Below, in pieces: positions 56,837 through 64,000 of a DNA stretch of 64,000 nucleotides (position 1 is its first letter; each line of letters starts with the position of its first letter). The notes under the pieces were generated by a model. The model did no database searches, had not been told where the DNA came from, and saw nothing but the letters and a program-made list of their open reading frames with translations. Made by a program: the position numbers and the translations under genes. The stretch covers positions 32,555,562-32,619,561 of the forward strand of contig CM053252.1 of assembly GCA_028583405.1 (NCBI GenBank), read 5' to 3'. The stretch comes from Pogonophryne albipinna. Taxonomy: Eukaryota > Chordata > Actinopteri > Perciformes > Artedidraconidae.

Positions 56837-58996
56837 ATGACTTCTTTGTCAGCGTTTGTGGATGCGCCCTCAGTGTCTTTCTTAGATGATTGCCAGAAGG
56901 CGCAGTTGGTCGAAATAGCAGAGCACTATAACATTGCTGTTGTGGGGAGCAAGCGGAAACATGACATTAAAACTGTCATTGTGTCATCTTTGTTTGAGCA
57001 GGGGGTGTTGCAGAAGAGTGAGTCTGGTGCAGCAGGGTTCGTGCCGGTAGTGGTTCAGACAGCTGGTTTAACGTTCGAGCAGCAAAAGGAGCTTTTGGCC
57101 ATGCAGTTTGATCAGGAGAGATTGCAGTTGGAGTTGAGGTTGGAGCAGGAGAAGTTGCAGTTGGAGATAAGGGGTCAGCAGCAGGAGGTAGAGAAGCGTT
57201 TAGAGGTGGAGAAGGTGCTGGAGGTGGAAAAGATGAAATGTGAGGTGGAACATGCTAGATTACGGCTGATGGGAGAGGGCAAGTTTTCTCCAGGGGAGGA
57301 TGGTGGTGATAGGTCGGCATCAGGCAGTGGCGATATCATTTCTTACTTGCGATTAGTGCCAAAGTTCAATGAGCGTGACCCGGACATTTTTTTCACTCTA
57401 TTTGAACGCATAGCAGAGGCAAGAAACTGGTCAGATTCGGACAGAGTGCTGTTACTTCAGTGTGTACTCACTGGGCGAGCACAGGAAGCCTATTCAGCTG
57501 TTTGTGGCGAAAATGCTTTGGACTATGATAGAGTAAAATCAGCGGTGTTGAAGTCTTACGAACTGGTTCCTGAAGCGTATCGTCAAAGGTTCAGAAGTTG
57601 GGTCAAGGGAGATAAACAGACACATGTGGAGTTTATCCGTGATTTAACTTCTCATTTTCAGCGGTGGTGCGCGGCAGCAAAGGTTGCAAGTTTTGACGGT
57701 CTTTGTGAGCTCATTGTCTTGGAACAATTTAAAGACATTCTCCCTCAGCGTGTGGCCACTTATGTGAATGAACAGAAGCCTTCCACCGCGTTTAGAGCTG
57801 CTGAATTAGCGGACGATTTTGTGTTGACACATAAGGGCAGTTTTACTGAGAAGTATTCTAGGGGTGATTGGAAACGTGGAGAAGACAATGGCTATGCCCG
57901 CGGTGGTGCAAAGTTTTCACCAGGCTCCTCCCGTAGATTTGTAGGTCCAGGGCGATCCGAGGGCGCCAGAGTTGGCCAATGTCATTATTGCCGAGAAGAG
58001 GGTCATTGGAAGGAGCGGTGTCTGTTGCTGGAACCTGAGGGGAAGCCTCGTTCTTCATCACATGCTCCAGCCATGTGTTGTTCTGCCGTTTTGGTTAAAA
58101 AGCCGCAGGGTGTAAGATCGGGCATGGTGCCTGTTAAGAAGCTGGTTTGTGCCGACTTGGAGGTGGGTTCTGTTTTTGAGCCGTTCATAACGGAAGCCGT
58201 TGTATCAATGGTCGGTAGTGACAAGTATGTTCCGATTAAGGTGTTGCGTGACACAGCAGCTAGATACTCATTTATTGTTGAGTCCGTGTTGCCTTTTTCG
58301 TCAGAGACAGAAACAGGGGATTTTGTGCTGATGAGGGACATGGAGATGGGCTTGATTCCTGTGCAACGTCATACAGTAGTGCTGGATTGTGAGCTGGTAC
58401 GGGGAGTTGTGTCTATCGGCGTGCGTCCCGCGTTGCCACTTGATGGGGTACAGATGATTTTGGGCAACGATCTAGCTGGTAGTGCTGTGTGGGCGGGTGT
58501 GCCACCGCCTGTGGTGATTTCCAGGCCGTTGGCATCTGTAGAGCCAGATGAGAGCGGTTTGCAATTTCCAAGTGTGTCTCCAGTTTATACTGTTACGCGT
58601 GCGCAGAGCCGTAGGATGTCGACTGGCCTGCCTGTTTCGGAGTCTGGAAAATGTGGTCCAGCACGGTCCTTGGACTTTGAGATCGAGACAAAGAAGAAGG
58701 AGAAGAAAGAGAGGAAACCCTGCAAAGCGAACAAGAGGAGGCCGAAGAAGAGGAGGCCGAAGAAGAGGAGGCCGAAGGAGGTCGGCGCGCCCAAGAGGCC
58801 GATGAGCGCCTACATGCTGTGGCTCAACGCCAGCCAACCCAAGGAGGAGTGGGACAGTGGCGGAGGAGGAGCGTCCTCCAGTCCTAAGAAGGAAATTAAA
58901 AAAGCTGGAATTAAGAAGGATATTGGGTTGTCGTGGATCCCTTTGGGGCCCCGTCTTAAGGGGGGGGCTGTGATGCCCCTGTGGGTTCATCAGTAG
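56837..58996 (+). CDS. Gag-protease-like polyprotein fused to SSRP1 HMG-box fragment
   Basis: 719 residues from ATG 56837. An upstream in-frame TTG at 56828 is not a likely start. Order: a SAP-like helical N-terminus (about 15-58); Glu/Gln-rich coiled coil (80-145); Gag core of the SCAN-related Gmr1 type (about 165-335, with LLLQCVLTGRAQEAYSAV and YELVPEAYRQRFRSW); CCHC zinc knuckle CHYCREEGHWKERC (382-395) for RNA binding; and an aspartic-protease-like region with LRDTAARYSFI (about 470) and ILGNDLAG (541-548). The protease DTG motif reads DTA, so activity is doubtful. After VTRAQSRR, where reverse transcriptase should follow, residues 617-685 are Lys/Arg-rich repeats, then APKRPMSAYMLWLNAS and KEEWDSGGGGASSSPKKE, which I recognise as SSRP1. 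It ends inside the 3' LTR (MPLWVHQ). Confidence 0.88.
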   Translation: MTSLSAFVDAPSVSFLDDCQKAQLVEIAEHYNIAVVGSKRKHDIKTVIVSSLFEQGVLQKSESGAAGFVPVVVQTAGLTFEQQKELLAMQFDQERLQLELRLEQEKLQLEIRGQQQEVEKRLEVEKVLEVEKMKCEVEHARLRLMGEGKFSPGEDGGDRSASGSGDIISYLRLVPKFNERDPDIFFTLFERIAEARNWSDSDRVLLLQCVLTGRAQEAYSAVCGENALDYDRVKSAVLKSYELVPEAYRQRFRSWVKGDKQTHVEFIRDLTSHFQRWCAAAKVASFDGLCELIVLEQFKDILPQRVATYVNEQKPSTAFRAAELADDFVLTHKGSFTEKYSRGDWKRGEDNGYARGGAKFSPGSSRRFVGPGRSEGARVGQCHYCREEGHWKERCLLLEPEGKPRSSSHAPAMCCSAVLVKKPQGVRSGMVPVKKLVCADLEVGSVFEPFITEAVVSMVGSDKYVPIKVLRDTAARYSFIVESVLPFSSETETGDFVLMRDMEMGLIPVQRHTVVLDCELVRGVVSIGVRPALPLDGVQMILGNDLAGSAVWAGVPPPVVISRPLASVEPDESGLQFPSVSPVYTVTRAQSRRMSTGLPVSESGKCGPARSLDFEIETKKKEKKERKPCKANKRRPKKRRPKKRRPKEVGAPKRPMSAYMLWLNASQPKEEWDSGGGGASSSPKKEIKKAGIKKDIGLSWIPLGPRLKGGAVMPLWVHQ
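58676..58905 (+). other. ssrp1-like fragment: Captured SSRP1 segment
   Basis: This part is richer in G and C than the gag and encodes basic repeats (KKRRPKKRRPK) and the start of an HMG box, KRPMSAYMLWLNAS, typical of SSRP1, the FACT histone-chaperone subunit. KEEWD from the end of the box follows directly, with about forty central residues missing, then GGGGASSSPKKE, like the Ser/Gly-rich SSRP1 tail. The order without introns suggests an mRNA origin, with an internal deletion that removes helix 2 and most of helix 3. A functional HMG fold is therefore unlikely. Confidence 0.75.
58957..58968 (+). promoter_or_regulatory. Polypurine tract
   Basis: TAAGGGGGGGGC directly precedes the 3' LTR, where plus-strand DNA synthesis would be primed. 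Confidence 0.8.
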
Positions 58997-59362
58997 AGAG
59001 GAGGTGGCTGTGCTGTGGTGATTGGTGATTGCAGTAACTCAGGGCACCTGGGTCTGGTGTCCTGCAGCTATTTAACGCCTCTCTGCTCCTCTCTGTTCTC
59101 TCTCTGCTTCTCCCTGCAGGCACACCGGTTTTGTTGAGTATGATAGGAGTTTATTCAGTTGCTTTACTTTGTGCACTTCAACACTCTCACACACATACAT
59201 GTCCATACAATCCTCACCCTGCATTTACATTACTGATACCACTGACTTCCACACCTCATACTTTACTGGTTTTGACTTGTTTGTCTTAAATAAACACCAT
59301 TACCTACCCGTTGATATGTTGTGTCTCCTTTTTGTTGTGGCCTTTTGAGCCAGGTCGCAACA
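58969..59362 (+). repeat. 3' LTR
   Basis: 394 bp, identical to the 5' LTR except for one base. The gag-SSRP1 frame stops 28 bases inside it, and its ATTGG flank completes the duplication. Confidence 0.95.
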
Positions 59363-59925
59363 ATTGGGTAGAAACTGGCGTACACCATTTTTTGAGGGTA
59401 TATCCCTTTATAAATGAGGCCCCAGACCTTAAAGCTGACGTGGTTCATGTTCACTTCTTCAAATTCTTTCCGTCTGTGAGTGAGCTCCTACAGTGGCCCT
59501 AGTAATTATTCTCAAGGAAAATTGACGGATCAGCAAATGATCATTGATTGGAATTGACCTTTAATCTGAATTTAAATGTATTTGACATCTCCTTTTCAAA
59601 GCGAGTCTATCCACTTTAAACCAGTCAGAAGAGCATAGAAGGAACAAATAAAATTATAATAAAACAAAACAGCTGTTTCTTTTTGGACACGTTCATGTAG
59701 CAAAGCATTTCTCATAGTTACAAGCTGATTGAGAAAATATGATGTCACGTCCTTGTTATGTTTTTGCTTGACCAACCATGAAGAGACCCTTCAAAGTGAT
59801 CTGAAAAGAAGATGTGCTTTTTACAAGACATGATTCAGCCCTCCAGTTCATTTCCTGTAGGAGCAGCAGCAGCTGCACAGAAGTAAAGTAGAAACAAACT
59901 CTCTTCGCTTCGGCAGCAGAGGAGA

Positions 59926-60243
59926 TCAAAGGTGATCCATATCATCTTGGATCACAGTGAGAACCAGCCGCCCCTCCTCTGTAGGCTGTTTATATTTCAT
60001 CAGTGCATCAATATGAACATGAATGTCAAAGCCTAACATCAAGCGGTTATACTCTACATTGAAGCCCAGAAGTGATGGCTTCTCACCGTCACACCTCTCA
60101 TTAGCAGAAGTAGAGAGGGGTGTGAGAAATGTAACTGCAAAGCAAGTCGTGTGAATAATATCAGGAATTACATATTCAAGACTACTTGAAACACTAGCGA
60201 TGTCTTGGTCAGGTTTGTAGGCCTCCATCCAGATCGGAATCAT
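59926..60243 (-). CDS. Unrecognised 105-residue open frame, possible gene fragment
   Basis: I do not recognise it. It starts MIPIWMEAYKPDQDIAS and ends EEGRLVLTVIQDDMDHL. Composition is balanced, without repeats, and looks protein-like (YVIPDIIHTTCFAVTFL, LMLGFDIHVHIDALMKY) rather than AT-biased intron translation. No transmembrane helix is certain; one hydrophobic patch lies at residues 27-41. It is antisense to SORL1 in intron 5. A short telomere-like (CCCTAA)n lies 20 bases upstream. It may be an exon of a nested gene, a retrocopy fragment or part of an unlisted transposon. Confidence 0.3.
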   Translation of the reverse strand: MIPIWMEAYKPDQDIASVSSSLEYVIPDIIHTTCFAVTFLTPLSTSANERCDGEKPSLLGFNVEYNRLMLGFDIHVHIDALMKYKQPTEEGRLVLTVIQDDMDHL

Positions 60244-60261
60244 TTTAATATTTAGTATATG

Positions 60262-60280
60262 CCTAACCCTAACCCTAAAT
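60262..60280. repeat. Short telomere-like repeat
   Basis: CCTAACCCTAACCCTAAA: about three units of the vertebrate telomere hexamer inside the intron. Too short to be sure it is more than chance. Confidence 0.5.
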
Positions 60281-61179
60281 TAAATAAGATTAAACATTTA
60301 TTATTATAATATTGACCACTACGCTTTTTCAAAAGCTACAAGTTCAAAATACTGGAGGTCCTGGCTGAAAACACTAAATCTGACATATTTAAAAGATTGA
60401 TTTGATATGACTGAAGGTTTAATTGGAGAATATCTCCTGACTTTAAAGCTCGAGTCAGCGAGAGGCAAAATAGTGTCAGTCTGCTAGAGATGTTTGAACT
60501 GCAAAATCACCTGGTCAACTCGTGGTTGTTCAACAGTTTTACAAAGTGGATCTTCTTTTACCTCAGAAACATGCCCTTTAATCACGTTACTCACACAATA
60601 AATATATAATAAGCTGTTGTTGGTTGTAAGTCAATTGTATTCTGCGAAAGCTATGATTTAAAGCTAAAATGGTTGCCTCTCTTTCATATAAGATAAAAAG
60701 ACTTGTCAGTGTTGAAGCTCAGCCCATCTTTGCATTTTGACTATACCTTTGTGTCAGAACTCAGAGTCACTCAAAAATAACGTTTCATATTCAAACCAAA
60801 TGTTCACTTGTATATGCAAGGAGGAGTGAAGGAGAGCGGATAGGGACATTAAGATGAGGACATAACATTGTTGAGTTCAGAAAAGAAAGTATTTGAATTT
60901 TTATCAGCTGTATTTCAGCTGATATTGATTCATTAAATCATGCCAGGATCAGTGTGATGATGATCTAAAGATCCATTATAGCATTATTCGACCGGCTGTA
61001 GGAGCTGACTCATTTAAATGATTCAAGCACATCAATAAGAACATATTCATTTTGATCTTATACCAAGTCCATTTCACCCTGTCGGGTTGTGCTAAAAGAA
61101 CAAGGCTCAAATATTAGACACATTTTTATCAAGTAGTATTCATAATGTTTTTCATAAGTTTTTCGATTCTGTTCATACA

Positions 61180-61510
61180 TTTGACCTCCCACCCACTCTC
61201 CTGACTGATACGCCTCCTGACTCTTTGGTTACTTCTAGTGACATCACTATGTAACACTCACGCTTCTGTTGGCTATTGCTCAAACACATCGTACATAATA
61301 GGCTAAGGATCGCTAAGGGGTGGACCAATCACAACAGAGCCGGCCAGCTAACCAATCAGAGCAGACTGGGCTCTGGTTTCAGACAGAGGGTGAAAAGAGC
61401 TGCTGCAGCACAGGCAGTACGAGAAAAATAAAGAGTTTTTTGAACATTGAAGCACAGTAGAGGCACAACATATACATTTGAACCTGAAAATGAGCAGAAT
61501 TATATGAAAC
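61180..61510. mobile_element. piggyBac-like MITE fragment
   Basis: Shares TGACATCACTATG, TAATAGGCTAAGGATC, CTCTGGTTTCAGACAGAGGG, GCTGCTGCAGCACAGGCAGT and AACCTGAAAATGAGCAGAAT with the MITE copies at 28757 and 46412. Borders approximate. Confidence 0.6.
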
Positions 61511-62715
61511 GGGGAATGAAAGAACACTGACTTTATATAAAACTGAGATGAGAGACCACCAAAGACGGAGACTACCATATGCATTTGAATTCTTGCTCTT
61601 GGATTATATAATAAAATGCTGCTACATCAGGTGTTTATTTAAATGATTGATGTCTGTATTACATCTTTTATTCAGTTTATGTATGGCATCATATAGATAT
61701 TGCTCCAAATTGGCAGTTATATAGGTTCTCCCTACGCGTTAAGTGGAATAAATGGTACTTTTGGAAACATGACCACAAGTATTTTGCTTCATCCAATATT
61801 TATGCTCTGTTTAACGCTGTGAACATAAATGTAAGTAGTTATGTGCAAAATGTTAACATTAGCCTTGTACCTTATTTGTCCTCATGGTGCTGATAAAGAA
61901 ATTGTTAGATTTTTTTACGAAACGCCAAGAGTCATTTCAGTCAAACCTAGTTTGTCTGCTGTGTGAATGATTTGTAATACAACATCAGAAGACCAGTACC
62001 TCTGCCCACTGAACAAAAGGACGCCTCACTCTTACTGTATTTCAAAATAGTGGATTTTATAGTCTGCTTTAACCCAATTTGAAAAAAGCTATACTTTTTT
62101 TGTGGAAGTAGCCTTCCTTTTAGAGCCTTTCGTACTGCACTGTTGCCAACAGCAAGACAATGAAATCAAGGATTTCGTACCCTTTTCTATGCCAAACTCT
62201 TCAGCAGTCTTTTACTTTAAATGTAATAAAGCAGTTGGCTTACAAGGCCGTGCTTAAGATTTTGGCAAAAAGAAGACATTTCAAAACAGTACTGAACAAT
62301 AAAACAGACTGAGCTGATGGATGAGTTTTAGTTTGAATTAATATCACTAGCTTCCTTTCTATGCATTTTCTCCTGCCTGTGTGCTCGATGGAAGCACCTT
62401 CAGACAGATCACGGAAACAAAGTTTGCCTGCACACATCCACATCCACACCTCACTGTGATCATGTTCAGTGTATTGTAGATCTGAAAGGCCTTTGATACA
62501 GCAGAAACCTACCAGGAAATATATTTTGATATGAGATACAAACACTATGTCATTCCTTGAAAACAAAGCAAGATGTATTCAGGACAAACATTGTGGACTT
62601 TTAAGTAATTCAGTTTTGTTTGTTTGTAGTGAAAAAAAACTATGTTAACAGCCAATGCAAAATAACTTTATATTTTACAATATCCTCATTGCAATCACAG
62701 AAGTGTGGGTTGAAG

Positions 62716-63063
62716 TTAAAGTGTCCCTATAATGCTTTTTTGGGGGTTTCCCTTTCCTGTACTGTGTTATATAGGTTTTGTGCATGTAAATGGTCTGCAA
62801 AGGCTAAAATCCCAAAGTTACCTACAGAGGGAGTTTCTCTCCCTCACACCCTGCCTGAAACGCCTCGATTGAACTCCTTTGATTACTCCTGTAACGTAAT
62901 GACATCACTATGCAACTCTCTCAATTCTATTGGTTAGAGCTCTAACACTTTGTTCATGATAGGCTAAGGCCTAGATAAAACACTTTTTGAATATTAAACA
63001 TGTCACAGTAGAGGCAAACAATACAATATGAACATGAAAATGAGCATACTGGGGCCCCTTTAA
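62716..63063. mobile_element. piggyBac-like MITE, short copy
   Basis: Starts TTAAAGTGTCCCTATAATGC and ends GAGCATACTGGGGCCCCTTT then AA. Inside are TTTTGTGCATGTAAATGGTC and GACATCACTATGCAACTCTC as in the related copies. TTAA lies at both borders. Confidence 0.7.
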
Positions 63064-63204
63064 ATCCCTGAAAGGTTGTGTAATAGTGGCAGGTGAATTA
63101 TTAGCATTCAAAGGAATAGAGAAAAAACAAAAAATGTGAAAGCAGACAAAACCAGCTGGTGTAATAATGAGAACATTAAATATGGTTGTTTTGATTCGAT
63201 GCCC

Positions 63205-63998
63205 TTAAAGGTCCCATGTCATGCTTTTCCGGTTATTACCCGTCCCCTTGTGTGTTATGAAGGTTTTTATGCATGTAAATGGTGTGCAGAGTCAAAACCC
63301 TCAAAGTACACCATGTAGCGAGTAAACTCTAACACAGAAATTACCTCCCCAAAACGCCTCGTTGGAGATACGTCACTGTCCATTTGATGTCATGTCGTCC
63401 CCGGAACGAAATGGACCAATCCGTGGAGCCGTTACGTTACGTCCGCGGAGCCGTTACGTTAAGCCCCCGCTGATTGGTCCAAATTGACCAATCCACGGAC
63501 TTCTTCACACACTCAGTGCAGGCAGCTCTGCTGATTTCTCCTCCCTGGCTGCAGGCTGATAACAGACAGTTGGGATCGCGGCAAAATTCTCTCTGCAGAC
63601 CCATTCTCACAGCGTTTCTCAACCTTTTTCTTACTCAATATCAAGCCACACTTATTGTTTTTACTTCGGCTGTGACTTTGTGCGTGCTCAGGATGAGTTT
63701 GGCTGTGTATCGCTAAACAAGGAAATCACACCTCCACGGAGCTCAGCGCGATTCACAACGTCCCGACTGGTCCCGACCAATCGGAGCACACTGGGCTCAC
63801 AGGGAGGGGGGGGGGGCAAGAGCTGCAACGAGCCGTTTAGTGGAGAGAGTGAATACTGCTGAATACACATACTTTACAGAGATGCTGTATGCGAAACCAA
63901 TGTGAGTTTGAAAAATTGCACAGTATAATTCTATTCTAGTAGACCTCAACAATGGAATTATGATCAGTGGAAATGGCCATGACATGGGACCTTTAAAG
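63205..63998. mobile_element. piggyBac-like MITE, copy 2
   Basis: An inverted relative of 30192-31095 with the same TTAAAGGTCCCATGTCATG ends, running to two bases before the window end. It lacks the 12-bp tandem array of copy 1 and has its own GGAGCCGTTACGTTACGTCC duplication at 63425-63460. Confidence 0.78.
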
Positions 63999-64000
63999 GA

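Larger units (their letters stand above)
55873..59362 (+). mobile_element. Gypsy/Gmr1-like LTR retrotransposon carrying an SSRP1 fragment
   Basis: 3490 bp with 394-bp LTRs at both ends, a tRNA-type primer site, a gag/protease-like frame and a polypurine tract. ATTGG is duplicated at 55868-55872 and 59363-59367. Reverse transcriptase, RNase H and integrase are absent; in their place the frame runs into a host-like SSRP1 HMG-box fragment. LTRs differ at one base, so the insertion is young. It cannot mobilise alone and must rely on enzymes from an intact relative. Confidence 0.92.
54936..59423. mobile_element. TIR element hosting the LTR retrotransposon
   Basis: GGGGCCTCATTTATAA at 54936 and TTATAAATGAGGCCCC ending 59423 are inverted ends. 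Without the LTR element it is about 0.99 kb. Subterminal GTGCGTAGGATTCACG and GGCGTACACC-like motifs are also inverted relatives. A non-autonomous DNA element whose class (PIF/Harbinger or hAT) I cannot settle. Confidence 0.75.
54176..64000 (+). other. sorl1: SORL1 intron 5, 5' part
   Basis: At least 9.8 kb of intron to the window end. It contains the LTR element, its host TIR element and three MITEs. 59424-59925, 60270-61180 and 61510-62715 are AT-rich and otherwise without features I can support. Confidence 0.75.

Noticed and set aside
58472..58990. Minus-strand 172-residue frame over the SSRP1 part
   Set aside because: Shadow of the GC-rich coding strand; Leu/Pro/Arg-rich with no domain.
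60262..60280. Interstitial telomere or fusion point
   Set aside because: Only about three hexamers; no subtelomeric context.
54176..64000. SORL1 exon 6
   Set aside because: I looked for a phase-2 acceptor followed by a GxDPYxxP-like reading and found none; it should lie beyond the window.

Overview
The window looks like genomic DNA from a ray-finned fish, most likely a percomorph teleost. It carries split vertebrate exons with GT/AG borders, long CA/GT microsatellites, and fish-type DNA transposons (hAT, Tc1, piggyBac-like and Mutator-like MITEs, an Academ-like element), L2/CR1-like LINE tails and a Gypsy-type LTR element. I see no bacterial operons, rRNA, tRNA or CRISPR. The one confidently recognised host gene is the 5' part of SORL1 (sortilin-related receptor, LR11/SorLA) on the + strand. 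Exon 1 is at 22382-22702, exon 2 at 42311-42427, exon 3 at 44189-44323, exon 4 at 53370-53531 and exon 5 at 54108-54175; the gene runs on beyond the window. The remaining sequence is intergenic (1-22 kb) or intronic and is dominated by nested mobile elements.

Layout. 1-6 kb: a foldback element with palindromic 21-bp minisatellites and a (GT)n tract, a 1.1-kb TIR element, and two tandem TIR elements that share 9-bp duplications. 6.2-16.5 kb: a decayed Academ-like DNA transposon. Its broken transposase has tandem zinc-binding modules, an XPG-like nuclease and a CXC cysteine cluster. An L2-like LINE and a hAT element with a perfect 8-bp duplication have inserted into it. 16.5-19.2 kb: two convergent candidate small spliced genes, supported only by splice sites and open frames. 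19.3-20.0 kb: a large foldback repeat. 20.4-21.5 kb: a second copy of the 1.1-kb element. 22.4 kb onward: SORL1, whose introns hold at least five hAT insertions (four with full or near-full 8-bp duplications), piggyBac-like MITEs, a Tc1 relic and LINE tails.

The most unusual object is at 55873-59362 in SORL1 intron 5. It is a young Gypsy/Gmr1-like LTR retrotransposon (LTRs 394 bp each with one mismatch, 5-bp duplication ATTGG) that has lost all of pol. In the same open frame, downstream of gag and a protease-like region, it carries a lysine-rich and HMG-box fragment recognisable as the host chromatin protein SSRP1. It looks like a retroelement that captured a piece of a cellular gene and still encodes a Gag-protease-like-SSRP1 fusion of about 719 residues.

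The elements record an order of events: older TIR elements and MITEs, then hAT insertions into them, then the LTR element, which is probably the youngest. Functions are assigned by recognising motifs and family signatures by eye; no database search was run.
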